Source: Clostridia bacterium
Lineage (GTDB): Bacteria > Bacillota > Clostridia > Oscillospirales > Acutalibacteraceae
Assembly: GCA_017550105.1 (NCBI GenBank)
Contig: JAFYLQ010000020.1
Location: forward strand, 1 to 41,080
Direction of reading: 5' to 3'
DNA: 41,080 nt
The position numbers and the translations under genes were made by a program. Every line of letters starts with the position of its first letter. Positions within the stretch are counted from its first letter, which is position 1. The notes beneath the pieces are model-generated. The model had not been told where the DNA came from and made no database searches. It saw only the letters and a program-made list of their open reading frames with translations. This document shows, piece after piece, positions 9,483-18,178 of this stretch.

Positions 9483-11312
9483 ATGGAAAAGGAAAAATTG
9501 TGTTTACGTTGTATGAGAAAAATCGGCAACAATACGGTTTGTCCTTATTGTCGTAACGAAAGCGGTAAACCTCAGAATGACCCGTATCTCCCCTTGAAAA
9601 CAGTGGTTGGCGGTCGTTATCTTATCGGTAAACTCATTTCAGAGAATGCCGAGGGTAACACCTACAATGCATTTGACCTTGAGGAAAAGAAGCCTGTGAG
9701 CATCAGGGAGCTTTATCCTAAGGCGCTACTTTCAAGAGGTGAGGGCAACTATTGCCTTGTGAACGTTGGTAAGGCTTCAGAGTTTATAGATGCTAAGGAT
9801 GCATTCTTAAAGCTCTGGAAAAAGCTTTCCACGCTCAGAGGGTTTACTGCACTTACTCCTGCAACACATATTTTTGAAGATTTAGGTACTGTTTACGCCG
9901 TAAGCGAATTTTTAGGCGAAGGCAAAACCTTACGTGAATACCTTTTAACCAAGGAACAGGGCTATGTTTCATGGGATGAGGCAAGGGTGTTATTTATGCC
10001 CGTTATTTCCGCCTTGGGTGAGCTTCACTCAGCGGGTATTGTTCACGGTGGTATTTCGCCCACAAACCTTATTGTTGACGCTAACGGTAAAGTCAGAATA
10101 ACAGGCTATTGCATAACCGATATCCGTAGTGAAAAGGGTGCTATGGAAAGTGAACTTTTCGACGGCTACGCCGCAGTTGAGCAGTATGGCCTTAGCGGAA
10201 GCTTAGGTACTTATACCGATATTTACGCATTTGCTGCCGTTCTTTACAGAACACTTATCGGCAGTACGCCCATCAGTGCCGCTTCAAGACTTACTAACGA
10301 TAAATTAATGATTCCCGGCAAATTTGCCGAGCAGTTACCCGCCTACGTTATTAACGCTTTGGTTAACGCCTTGCAGATTCTTCCTCAGGACAGAACCACT
10401 AACGTTGACCAGCTCAGAGATGAGCTTTCAGCTTCTCCTGCGGCGGCAGGGGTGGCTTCACAGTCATATCCCATTGCGTACGATGAACACACGGACGACG
10501 TTTATAAGCCGGGCGCACCTTCAACAGCCCCTCTTATGGATGTTGAGGATGATTATCCTGAAGTTCCCGAGGAGCATAACCACAAAAAGGGTGCAATTAT
10601 TGCATTTGTTGTCAGTGCGGTTGTATGCCTTGCGGTGCTCATAGGTATTCTTGTAGGCTTCAAGGGTTGTACGGGTGACAATAATGGTGGCGAAACCACT
10701 ACCGCCGAAAGCACTGAACAGACCGAGCAGACCAAGGAGCAGACCGAGGTTGGCTTTGTAAGTGTAAGTGTTCCGAAATTTGTAGGTAAGCACTACGACG
10801 ACATCAAGGATGATGACGAATATAAAAAGGTTCTTAACATCAAAACCGAGTACGTTGACAGCGAAAAGGAACGCGGTACTATAATTTCACAGAGCATAAA
10901 CCCCGGTGTTGAGGTTAACTCATTGAATCCCAAAACCATCGTTCTTAAGGTGAGTGACGGTCTTGAGGTTCCTGACGTTGAGGGTATGGCATTGGATGAA
11001 GCCATTGACACCTTAAAGGATGCAGGCTTTAAGTTTGTAAAAACCGAAATGAGCAGTGTTGCTACAAGTGCCGATGAATCCAATAAGGTTAATCGTGTGG
11101 TTTACGTGGATGACGAAACCGCCGACTGGAAGGAAATTCCCTCGGACGGCAGACTTTCTGCCACTGATGAAATTATCCTTTATTACTATGGTGAATATGT
11201 AGTAACAACTCAGCCGACGGTTACCGAAACATCTCCCGGTCCCGGCGGAATCACTCCCGATTCAGGTAGCGGTGCCGGAGCAGATGAGGGTAATACAACC
11301 ACAACTAATTAA
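9483..11312 (+). CDS. Membrane protein with zinc ribbon, Ser/Thr pseudokinase and two PASTA domains
   Basis: A 609-residue protein with four parts. Residues 7-23 form a small zinc ribbon (Cys 7, 10, 20, 23). Residues about 38-315 fold as a Ser/Thr kinase domain, with recognisable subdomains (GELHSAGIVHGGISPTNLIV). The key catalytic residues are replaced: the VAIK Lys is Arg75, the HRD motif is H188-G-G190, and DFG is T207-G-Y209, while Asn195 is kept. A single membrane helix spans about 370-392, followed by two PASTA repeats (about 426-491 and 492-571) and a Thr/Gly-rich tail outside the cell. PASTA kinases such as PrkC and StkP bind peptidoglycan fragments and control growth and division. 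Here the kinase lobe probably senses or scaffolds rather than phosphorylates. No PP2C phosphatase gene is adjacent, unlike typical prkC loci. Confidence 0.9.
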   Translation: MEKEKLCLRCMRKIGNNTVCPYCRNESGKPQNDPYLPLKTVVGGRYLIGKLISENAEGNTYNAFDLEEKKPVSIRELYPKALLSRGEGNYCLVNVGKASEFIDAKDAFLKLWKKLSTLRGFTALTPATHIFEDLGTVYAVSEFLGEGKTLREYLLTKEQGYVSWDEARVLFMPVISALGELHSAGIVHGGISPTNLIVDANGKVRITGYCITDIRSEKGAMESELFDGYAAVEQYGLSGSLGTYTDIYAFAAVLYRTLIGSTPISAASRLTNDKLMIPGKFAEQLPAYVINALVNALQILPQDRTTNVDQLRDELSASPAAAGVASQSYPIAYDEHTDDVYKPGAPSTAPLMDVEDDYPEVPEEHNHKKGAIIAFVVSAVVCLAVLIGILVGFKGCTGDNNGGETTTAESTEQTEQTKEQTEVGFVSVSVPKFVGKHYDDIKDDDEYKKVLNIKTEYVDSEKERGTIISQSINPGVEVNSLNPKTIVLKVSDGLEVPDVEGMALDEAIDTLKDAGFKFVKTEMSSVATSADESNKVNRVVYVDDETADWKEIPSDGRLSATDEIILYYYGEYVVTTQPTVTETSPGPGGITPDSGSGAGADEGNTTTTN

Positions 11313-11327
11313 AATATAAAAAAATAC

Positions 11328-11356
11328 TTGACAAACCGATATAATACTGTTATTAT
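11328..11356 (+). promoter_or_regulatory. infC operon promoter
   Basis: TTGACA at 11328-11333, a 17-base spacer, and TATTAT at 11351-11356 with TG at 11348-11349 (extended -10). It begins 15 bases after the PASTA-protein stop codon. Confidence 0.85.
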
Positions 11357-11362
11357 ATTTGA

Positions 11363-11496
11363 GCAATAAAGCAGAACTGTTCCGTTCTCACCAAACGAGA
11401 GGTATTGTTTGGTCAATAGCTTAAGGTTTTCAGGTGTACAAGTGTGCACTTATTAGGCTTGAACGGAAAATTCCGTTCAAGCTTTTAATATTTTTT
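11363..11496 (+). promoter_or_regulatory. L20-type leader with transcription attenuator
   Basis: The roughly 135-base untranslated leader of infC-rpmI-rplT ends in an intrinsic terminator: an 11-bp stem (arms 11457-11467 and 11472-11482) and a T-rich tail that abuts the Shine-Dalgarno sequence. The 8 bases TTCCGTTC at 11380-11387 duplicate part of the terminator's 3' arm and could pair with the 5' arm, GAACGGAA at 11461-11468, making a competing antiterminator. In Bacillus, ribosomal protein L20 binds this leader and promotes termination. The position and layout match that system. The L20-binding fold itself was not verified. Confidence 0.8.
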
Positions 11497-11510
11497 GGAG
11501 GTGCTTAGGT

Positions 11511-12026
11511 ATCAGCAAGGAAAATCAGATCAACGAGGAAATCAGAGATAAAGAAGTCAGAGTTATTTCTGCAACAGGTGAGCAGGTTGGCATTATGTCA
11601 GCAAAGGAAGCTCTTTCATTAGCAGAAAAAAGCAATCTCGACCTTGTTAAAATTGCTCCCGGTGCTAACCCGCCCGTATGTAAAATTATGGACTACGGCA
11701 AATTCCGTTTTGAACAGGCAAAACGCGAAAAGGAAGCTAAAAAGAACCAAAAGGTTATGGAAATCAAAGAGGTTCGTTTATCTTTGAATATCGACACAGG
11801 CGACTTCAACACTAAAGTAAACCATGCATTACGCTTTTTGCGTGACGGCAACAAGGTTAAGGTGTCAATTCGTTTCAGAGGCAGAGAAATGGCTCACACA
11901 GAGCTCGGCTTAGACGTTATGCAGCGCTTCGCAGAGGCTTGTTCAGAAACAGGCTCAGTTGAAAAGGCAGCAAAGCTCGAAGGTCGTTCAATGCTTATGT
12001 TCCTTGTTCCCAAGTCATCTAAGTAA
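11511..12026 (+). CDS. infC: Translation initiation factor IF-3, ATC start
   Basis: IF-3 binds the 30S subunit, prevents premature 50S joining and checks the start codon and initiator tRNA. From the ATC at 11511 the protein is 171 residues, the family's normal length, and begins (M)SKENQINEEIRDKEVRVI, matching the conserved IF-3 N-terminus. The first ATG, at 11595, would delete 28 conserved residues. The ribosome site GGAGG (11497-11501) is 9 bases before ATC, and no ATG, GTG or TTG lies in that frame at suitable distance. IF-3 is known to discriminate against such non-canonical starts, and infC often uses AUU-like codons for self-regulation. The conserved MDYGKFRFEQAKREKEAKKN and C-terminal RGREMAH segments are present. 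It leads the infC-rpmI-rplT operon. Confidence 0.96.
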   Translation: MSKENQINEEIRDKEVRVISATGEQVGIMSAKEALSLAEKSNLDLVKIAPGANPPVCKIMDYGKFRFEQAKREKEAKKNQKVMEIKEVRLSLNIDTGDFNTKVNHALRFLRDGNKVKVSIRFRGREMAHTELGLDVMQRFAEACSETGSVEKAAKLEGRSMLMFLVPKSSK

Positions 12027-12050
12027 TTGCAAAATTAAGGAGGATTTATC

Positions 12051-12248
12051 ATGCCCAAAATTAAAACTCATTCAGGTGCTAAAAAACGTTTCAAAATGTC
12101 TAAAAACGGTAAGCCCATCCGCGGCCATGCAAACAAGTCACACATCCTTACCAAGAAGACAACAAAACGTAAAAGAGGTCTTCGTCAGACAAGCGTTGCA
12201 GACGTTACACATCAGAAGCAGATTCAGCGTCTTATTCCCTACAAATAA
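12051..12248 (+). CDS. rpmI: 50S ribosomal protein L35
   Basis: A 65-residue, very basic protein of the large ribosomal subunit. It starts [20 protein letters not shown] and ends QRLIPYK, the typical L35 ends. An AAGGAGG ribosome site precedes the ATG by 8 bases. It lies between infC and rplT in the universal order, with 24- and 26-base gaps. Confidence 0.99.
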   Translation: MPKIKTHSGAKKRFKMSKNGKPIRGHANKSHILTKKTTKRKRGLRQTSVADVTHQKQIQRLIPYK

Positions 12249-12274
12249 TTAACGGTAACAGGAGGTAACTTACA

Positions 12275-12628
12275 ATGGCACGTATTAAAGGTGCGATCAT
12301 GACTCGCAAAAGAAGAAATAAAGTTCTCAGACTTGCTAAGGGCTACTATGGCTCAAAGAGCAAACTTTTCAAGACTGCTAAACAGGCAGTTATGAAGAGC
12401 GGCAACTATGCATACATCGGCCGTAAACAGAAAAAGAGAGATTTCCGTCGTCTTTGGATTACAAGAATCTCTGCTGCTTGCAAAATGAATGGTATCAACT
12501 ACTCAACATTCATCAACGGTCTTAAGAAGGCTGGTATCGAGCTTAACAGAAAGATGCTTTCTGAAATCGCTATCGCTGATCCCGAAGGCTTTGCAGCACT
12601 CGTAGAAAAGGCAAAGGCTGCCCTTTAA
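12275..12628 (+). CDS. rplT: 50S ribosomal protein L20
   Basis: A 117-residue basic protein needed early in 50S assembly. It starts [20 protein letters not shown] and contains the conserved [20 protein letters not shown] segment of the globular C-terminal domain. In Bacillus, L20 is also the repressor of its own operon through the leader, so this gene is the likely regulator of the attenuator at 11363-11496. The ribosome site is CAGGAGG. Confidence 0.99.
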   Translation: MARIKGAIMTRKRRNKVLRLAKGYYGSKSKLFKTAKQAVMKSGNYAYIGRKQKKRDFRRLWITRISAACKMNGINYSTFINGLKKAGIELNRKMLSEIAIADPEGFAALVEKAKAAL

Positions 12629-12640
12629 TAATCACTAATT

Positions 12641-12680
12641 ACGCCCGACCGAATTTCGGTCGGGCGTTAGATGTTTTTTT
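12641..12680 (+). terminator. Rho-independent terminator after rplT
   Basis: Perfect 12-bp GC-rich stem (12641-12652 with 12656-12667), three-base loop, then a seven-T run at 12674-12680. Confidence 0.95.
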
Positions 12681-12706
12681 ACAGAACTTAAAAGGGAGGG
12701 CTTGTT

Positions 12707-13489
12707 ACGGAAAAAATCACCAGTAAAAACAACGACCGAGTTAAATTTGCGGTGAAATTACGCGAAAAAGACAGCTTCAGAAAAAGCGAAGGTCTGTTTT
12801 TTATTGAGGGTGCAAGGCTCTGTGCCGATGCATCTTTAAGCTCTGTGGCAATAAAGGAGCTTTACGTCACAGAAGGTGCGATTGAAAAATATTCCGAGTA
12901 TATAAGCGTTATTGAAAATCGTGCAGAGCGTACCTTCGTAGTATCCGACGAGGTGGCGGAAAAGCTTGGTGACACAAAGAACCCCCAAGGGGTTTTCTGC
13001 GTGTGTAAAATGCTTGACAAAAATACAAATATAGGTAAAATAAAATACAATGGGAAATATATTGCCTTAGAGAACGTAACAAATCCGTCAAACTTCGGTG
13101 CAGTTGTAAGAACCGCCGAGGCTGTCGGACTTGACGGCGTTATTGTAAGCGGTGGTTGTGATATCTACAATCCTAAGTCACAAAGGGCGGCAATGGGCTC
13201 TCTTTTCAGGCTTGACGTTGTTCAGGTTGATGATTTGCCCCCATTCCTTTCAGAGCTTCAGGAAAAGGGTATGAAGGTGTATGCAGGCGTGCCCGATAGC
13301 TCCGCTTTAAAAATAACCGAAGCCGATATGTCAGGCGGCGTCGTTTCAATAATTGGCAATGAGGGTAACGGCATCACTGAGGAAACCTGTAAGGTGTCAA
13401 CACCCGTAACAATTCCCATGCAGGGTAGGGCAGAGTCCCTTAATGCTGCGGCAGCGGCTTCAATTTTGATTTGGGAAATGATGAGATGA
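12707..13489 (+). CDS. TrmH/SpoU-family RNA 2'-O-methyltransferase, possible ACG start
   Basis: The protein has the two-part layout of TrmH/RlmB-like SPOUT methyltransferases: an N-terminal substrate-binding domain (FRKSEGLFFIEGARLCADAS) and a C-terminal knotted SAM-binding domain with NPSNFGAVVRTAEAVGLDGV, GSLFRLDV, IGNEGNGI and IPMQGRAESLNAAAAASILI. It methylates the 2'-OH of a nucleotide in rRNA or tRNA; the target is unknown. The first standard start is GTG at 12752, but family-like sequence TEKITSKNNDRVKFAV lies upstream in frame. A GGAGG (12695-12699) is 7 bases before ACG at 12707, which gives 260 residues. ACG is a rare start, so a sequence error or SNP from ATG is also possible. It follows infC-rpmI-rplT as in many Clostridia and overlaps dprA by ATGA. 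Confidence 0.85.
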   Translation, partial: TEKITSKNNDRVKFAVKLREKDSFRKSEGLFFIEGARLCADASLSSVAIKELYVTEGAIEKYSEYISVIENRAERTFVVSDEVAEKLGDTKNPQGVFCVCKMLDKNTNIGKIKYNGKYIALENVTNPSNFGAVVRTAEAVGLDGVIVSGGCDIYNPKSQRAAMGSLFRLDVVQVDDLPPFLSELQEKGMKVYAGVPDSSALKITEADMSGGVVSIIGNEGNGITEETCKVSTPVTIPMQGRAESLNAAAAASILIWEMMR

Positions 13490-14697
13490 GTGTTTGTCCT
13501 AAGGAATATTGGGTATGGTTACAGACCGCATTGGGTGCAGGTGCCAAGACTGCCGATATTTTGTCATACTTTGAAACTCCCGAAAGATTATATCTTGCAG
13601 GGAGCGAGGAGTGGCGCTTGTCGGGGCTCTTCACCGAGAAAAGAATAAACGCACTCAAAAGCTCAACACCCTCACAGACTATGGAGGTGTTCAAGGAGTG
13701 CCGTGCAAAAGGCTACACAATCCTTACACCCGACGACGTGGGTTACCCCAACAGACTCAAAAATCTTCAGGATATGCCCTTGGTATTGTACGGACTCGGT
13801 GATTGCTCGGTTATTAACGACGAGTTATCCATCGGTATAGTCGGTACGAGGAATGCAAGTAATTACGGCATAGAAACGGCACAGAAGCTTTCCTACAGGT
13901 TGGCTGAAGCAGGGGCTACTGTGGTAAGCGGCGGTGCTTTGGGTATCGATAGCGAGGCTCACGCAGGTGCAATGCTTGCCAAGGGTCGCACATTTGCCTT
14001 TTTAGGTTGCGGTCTTTCCTACGATTATCTTAAAGAAAATGCCGCATTAAGACGTGCTATAACCCGTTACGGAGCGTTGTTTTCTGAGTATCAGCCCTTT
14101 TCGGCACCGTCAAGGTCAAGCTTCCCCATAAGGAACAGGCTCATTTCAGGCGCTACTCTTGGTGTGGTTGTTATTGAAGCGGGTGTGAAAAGCGGATCTC
14201 TTATTACTGCGGACAGGGCTCTTGAACAGGGCAAGGACGTTTTCGCAGTACCCGGTGATATTGTCCGTTCATCCTTTGACGGAACAAACCACCTTATAAA
14301 AAACGGTGCTAAACCCGTGTTTAGTGCAGATGATATTTTAAGTGAATACGAGTACAAATACGGTGATTTGTACGATAGCGAAAAGGCTTCACAGCCACTT
14401 AATACCTTGTCTTACGTGGATTACAGAAGACCCAAGGCTAAAACAGAAAAAACTAAAACCGAACCTTTAAAAGAAAAAACTCAGGTGGCAGAGGTTAAGG
14501 TCAATACCGTGCCTCCCGAGGGTGCTTCCGATGAAGCCAAGGCGGTGTTCGGAGCATTAACCCAAGGCGAAATGCATATTGATGATATTGTCAGAGCCAC
14601 CAATATGAAAATGAATATTGTCCTGTCATCACTTACGGAGCTGGAACTTTTCGGTTGCGTACAGCAGATGCCGGGTAAAAAATATAAATTAAACTGA
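13486..14697 (+). CDS. dprA: DNA-processing protein A
   Basis: DprA binds incoming single-stranded DNA in the cytoplasm and loads RecA during natural transformation. It is also widespread in species never shown to be competent. This 403-residue protein has an N-terminal helical part, the Rossmann-like core (GIVGTRNASNYGIETAQKLS; VVSGGALGIDSEAHAGAM; SFPIRNRLISGATLGVVVIE; GSLITADRALEQGKDVFAVP), and a C-terminal winged-helix domain joined by a Lys/Glu/Thr-rich linker. The ATG at 13486 overlaps the methyltransferase stop (ATGA), while an in-frame TTG at 13471 has no better ribosome site. topA follows 33 bases later, the standard Firmicute dprA-topA order. Confidence 0.97.
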   Translation: MSVCPKEYWVWLQTALGAGAKTADILSYFETPERLYLAGSEEWRLSGLFTEKRINALKSSTPSQTMEVFKECRAKGYTILTPDDVGYPNRLKNLQDMPLVLYGLGDCSVINDELSIGIVGTRNASNYGIETAQKLSYRLAEAGATVVSGGALGIDSEAHAGAMLAKGRTFAFLGCGLSYDYLKENAALRRAITRYGALFSEYQPFSAPSRSSFPIRNRLISGATLGVVVIEAGVKSGSLITADRALEQGKDVFAVPGDIVRSSFDGTNHLIKNGAKPVFSADDILSEYEYKYGDLYDSEKASQPLNTLSYVDYRRPKAKTEKTKTEPLKEKTQVAEVKVNTVPPEGASDEAKAVFGALTQGEMHIDDIVRATNMKMNIVLSSLTELELFGCVQQMPGKKYKLN

Positions 14698-14730
14698 TTA
14701 ACATAGATTGAAAACGAAAGGATGAAGCAA

Positions 14731-16851
14731 ATGTCAAAGCTTGTTATTGTTGAGTCTCCCGCTAAAGCCAAGACAATCAAAAAATATCTCGGAAACGACT
14801 ATGATGTAGTAGCATCAATGGGTCACATCAGGGATTTACCTGCGGCAAAGCTCAACGTTGAAGTTAAAAATAATTTTGCTCCTAAGTATGCAATTATCAA
14901 AGGCAAGGAAAAGCTTGTTAAGGACCTTAAGGACCGTGTGGGTAAAAGTGAAGCAGTTTATCTCGCAACTGACCCGGACCGTGAAGGAGAAGCAATTTCA
15001 TGGCACCTTGCAACAGTTTTAGGTCTTGATTTGAATGAGAAAAACCGTATCAAATTTAACGAAATTAACGAAAAAAGCGTTAAACGCGGCATCAGTAACC
15101 CCGAGGTTGTTGATATGGGGCTTGTTGATGCTCAGCAGGCTCGTCGTATTCTTGACAGACTTGTTGGTTATCGCCTCAGTCCCTTTATTTCTCAAAAAAT
15201 CAGACGTGGTCTTTCTGCAGGTCGTGTGCAGAGCGTAGCAGTGCGCCTTATTGTTGACCGTGAGGAAGAAATTGCAAAATTCAATCCCGAGGAATACTGG
15301 TCAATCGATGCAAAGTTCAGCTCAGGCAGAAGAACCTTTACCGCTTCCCTTACAGGTGACGAAAACGGTAAGGTTAAAATCGAAAATAAAGAGCAGTCAG
15401 ACTCATACCTTGCAAAGCTCGACGGTGCGGAATATACCGCAGCTTCCGTTAAAAAGGGCACAAGAAAGAAACAGCCCTCTCCTCCCTTCATTACTTCATC
15501 AATGCAGCAGGATGCTTCACGTAAGCTTAACTTCCAGGCACAGAAAACAATGAAGATTGCACAGGAGCTTTACGAAGGTGTTGAGGTTGAAGGCTACGGC
15601 GTAACAGGTCTTATCACCTATATGAGAACCGACTCCTTACGTATATCTGAAGAAGCAAGAGCCGCAACAAACGAGTTTATTAAGGCAAACTACGGTGACA
15701 AGTATCTTCCCGATAAGCCCAGATACTTCAAGACCCGTTCAAATGCACAGGACGGCCACGAGGCTATTCGTCCCACCAACGTTGCTATTACGCCTCAGGT
15801 TGCTAAAAAGAGCCTTACAAACGACCAGTATAAGCTTTATAATCTTATCTGGTGCAGATATATGGCTTCACTTATGGCTCCCTGTGTACAGGATACGGTA
15901 AAGGTTGAAATCAAAGCAGAAAAAAGCGGTGCAGAGGGCTATTGCATTTTCTCTGCAAGTGGCTATTCAATAAAGTTTGACGGCTTCACAGCCCTCTATG
16001 AGGATGCGGTTGACGACGGCGACAGTGCAGGTACTTTCCCCGAAATTAAGGTTGGCGAATCTGTTAAGCTTAAGGAGCTTTCAGGAAATCAGCATTTCAC
16101 TCAGCCTCCCGCACATTATACAGAAGCTTCGCTTATTAAAACTCTTGAAGAAACAGGTGTTGGCCGACCCAGTACCTACGCTTCAATCGTAAGCACAATT
16201 ATCAAAAGAGAATACGTTAAGCGTGACGGTAAGCTTCTTAAGGCTACGGAGCTTGGTTGTGCAACAACTGCTCTTCTTAAGGATAAATTCCAGAAAATCG
16301 TTAATACCAAATTCACCGCATCTATGGAAACAAAGCTTGACGAAATAGATGAGGGTAAATGCAATTACGTTGAAATGCTCCGTGAATTCTACGATGACCT
16401 TGAGGGTGCTCTTTCAAAGGCTAAAACCGATATGCAGGGTCAGAAGATTCAGCTTCAGGAGGATATTACCGATATCAAGTGTGAAAACTGCGGTAGAAAT
16501 ATGGTGGTTAAAACAGGTCGCTTCGGCAAATTCCTTGCTTGTCCCGGATATCCCGAATGTAAAACCACCAAGCCCCTCGTTGAGGAAACAAATGCAGTTT
16601 GTCCCGAATGCGGCGGTAAGGTAATCGGTAAAAAGAGCAAGCGTGGCTATCAGTTCTACGGTTGTGACAATTACCCCAACTGTAACTTTATGACATGGGA
16701 TAAGCCCACGGGTGATAATTGTCCCAAGTGCGGTAAATCCTTGTTTAAGGGCAAGGGCGGTTTAATTACCTGTCCCGATAAAAATTGCGGTTATTCTTTT
16801 AAAGCACCCCGCAAGAATGCAAAAAAATCACAGGACGATGACAATGAATAA
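14731..16851 (+). CDS. topA: DNA topoisomerase I
   Basis: Type IA topoisomerase that relaxes negative supercoils by cutting one strand. The 706-residue protein has the Toprim domain (Glu8 in LVIVESPAKAKTIKKYLG; DPDREGEAISWHLA), the catalytic Tyr297 in GLITYMRTDSLRI, and three C-terminal zinc ribbons beginning at CENCGRNM, CPECGGKV and CPKCGKSL. An ATG at 14722 overlaps the AAAGGA ribosome site, so the second ATG, at 14731, is preferred; it also matches the usual MSKLVIVE start. It overlaps trmFO by 8 bases. Confidence 0.98.
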   Translation: MSKLVIVESPAKAKTIKKYLGNDYDVVASMGHIRDLPAAKLNVEVKNNFAPKYAIIKGKEKLVKDLKDRVGKSEAVYLATDPDREGEAISWHLATVLGLDLNEKNRIKFNEINEKSVKRGISNPEVVDMGLVDAQQARRILDRLVGYRLSPFISQKIRRGLSAGRVQSVAVRLIVDREEEIAKFNPEEYWSIDAKFSSGRRTFTASLTGDENGKVKIENKEQSDSYLAKLDGAEYTAASVKKGTRKKQPSPPFITSSMQQDASRKLNFQAQKTMKIAQELYEGVEVEGYGVTGLITYMRTDSLRISEEARAATNEFIKANYGDKYLPDKPRYFKTRSNAQDGHEAIRPTNVAITPQVAKKSLTNDQYKLYNLIWCRYMASLMAPCVQDTVKVEIKAEKSGAEGYCIFSASGYSIKFDGFTALYEDAVDDGDSAGTFPEIKVGESVKLKELSGNQHFTQPPAHYTEASLIKTLEETGVGRPSTYASIVSTIIKREYVKRDGKLLKATELGCATTALLKDKFQKIVNTKFTASMETKLDEIDEGKCNYVEMLREFYDDLEGALSKAKTDMQGQKIQLQEDITDIKCENCGRNMVVKTGRFGKFLACPGYPECKTTKPLVEETNAVCPECGGKVIGKKSKRGYQFYGCDNYPNCNFMTWDKPTGDNCPKCGKSLFKGKGGLITCPDKNCGYSFKAPRKNAKKSQDDDNE

Positions 16852-18154
16852 TAAAAATGCCGTTGTAATAGGCGGCGGACTTGCAGGTGTTGAGGCGGCA
16901 AAACAATTGAGTAAAAGGGGAATAAAGGTTACCCTTTACGAAATGAAGCCTAAGAAGTTTTCACCTGCTCATAAAAGCGAAATGCTTGCCGAGCTTGTTT
17001 GTTCAAACTCCCTTAAGGCGGAGCGTATAGGCTCCGCCGCAGGACTTCTTAAAGCGGAAATGAGCGTTTTTGGTTCGGTTTGCGTGGAAGCAGCATATAA
17101 AGCAAAGGTGCCTGCAGGGGGTGCCCTTGCAGTGGACAGAGATATTTTCTCTGAAGAAATAACAAAATCAATCGAGAATGATGAAAACATAACGCTTGTT
17201 CGTGAGGAAATTACCGAAATTCCCCAAGACGGGGTTGTTATTATAGCGGCAGGTCCTCTGGTGTCCGATGCTCTTGCTCAGAAAATCGGTGAGCTTTGCG
17301 GTAAGGATTTTCTTTCATTCTACGATGCGGCGGCACCCATCGTTACTGCCGACAGTATCGATATGGAAAACGCCTTCACTCAGTCAAGGTACGACAGGGG
17401 CGGTGAGGATGATTATATAAATTGTCCTCTTGATAAGGCTCAGTATGAGGAATTCTACGAGGAGCTTGTAAATGCCGAGGGTGCAGAGCTTCACTCCTTT
17501 GACAAAAGGAAGGACGTTTACGAGGGCTGTATGCCCATTGAGGTTTTAGCCTCACGCGGTAAGGACGCTATGCGTTACGGTCCCTTGAAGCCCGTAGGTC
17601 TTACGAATCCTAAAACAGGTCACAGACCCTGGGCAAACCTTCAGCTGAGAAAAGAAAACAAGGACGGTACTATGTACAATCTTGTTGGCTTTCAGACAAA
17701 CCTTAAATTCCCCGAGCAAAAAAGAGTTTTTTCAATGTTTCCTGCTCTTAAAAATGCCGAGTTTGTGCGCTACGGTGTTATGCACAGAAACACCTTCCTT
17801 AACTCTCCCGGTCTTCTTAACTACGACTTCAGTATGAAAAAAGAGCCTCGCATATATTTTGCAGGTCAGATTTCAGGTGTTGAGGGGTATATGGAATCCG
17901 CTTCATCGGGAATTCTTGCAGGGTATAATGCCGCAAGACGTATTTTAGGCGAAGAGCCCATTTTGTTACCCAAAATTACTATGATGGGCGCACTTTCACA
18001 GTATATTTCCGATGAAACTGTTAAGAACTTCCAGCCCATGGGTGCGGCGTTCGGTATAATTGACCCCCTTGATGAAAAAATCAGGGATAAAAAAGAACGC
18101 TACGAGGCACTTGCAAACCGAAGTCTTGATTATTTTAAAACCATTAAAATCTAA
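16844..18154 (+). CDS. trmFO: Methylenetetrahydrofolate-tRNA-(uracil-54-C5)-methyltransferase
   Basis: TrmFO makes ribothymidine at position 54 of tRNAs, with methylenetetrahydrofolate as carbon donor and FAD as reductant. The 436-residue length is standard. The FAD-binding motif GGGLAGVEAAKQLSKRGIKV is at the N terminus, followed by VTLYEMKP, SNSLKAERIGSAAGLLKAEM and the C-terminal FAGQISGVEGYMESASSG. The open frame runs up to 16817, but AGGA at 16832-16835 and homology favour ATG 16844. It is translationally coupled to topA by the overlap. Confidence 0.97.
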   Translation: MNNKNAVVIGGGLAGVEAAKQLSKRGIKVTLYEMKPKKFSPAHKSEMLAELVCSNSLKAERIGSAAGLLKAEMSVFGSVCVEAAYKAKVPAGGALAVDRDIFSEEITKSIENDENITLVREEITEIPQDGVVIIAAGPLVSDALAQKIGELCGKDFLSFYDAAAPIVTADSIDMENAFTQSRYDRGGEDDYINCPLDKAQYEEFYEELVNAEGAELHSFDKRKDVYEGCMPIEVLASRGKDAMRYGPLKPVGLTNPKTGHRPWANLQLRKENKDGTMYNLVGFQTNLKFPEQKRVFSMFPALKNAEFVRYGVMHRNTFLNSPGLLNYDFSMKKEPRIYFAGQISGVEGYMESASSGILAGYNAARRILGEEPILLPKITMMGALSQYISDETVKNFQPMGAAFGIIDPLDEKIRDKKERYEALANRSLDYFKTIKI

Positions 18155-18178
18155 ACGATTTACAATAAGAGGTTTACT

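Noticed and set aside
9483-11312. An active PrkC-type kinase
   Set aside because: The catalytic lysine, HRD aspartate and DFG motif are all replaced, so it is called a pseudokinase.
11595-11597. infC start at the first ATG
   Set aside because: It would remove 28 conserved N-terminal residues and has no Shine-Dalgarno, unlike ATC 11511.
13471-13473. dprA start at TTG 13471
   Set aside because: The ATG at 13486 gives the typical ATGA overlap and better fits the family N-terminus.
14722-14724. topA start at ATG 14722
   Set aside because: Its A is part of the AAAGGA ribosome site; ATG 14731 has proper spacing and the family's usual N-terminus.
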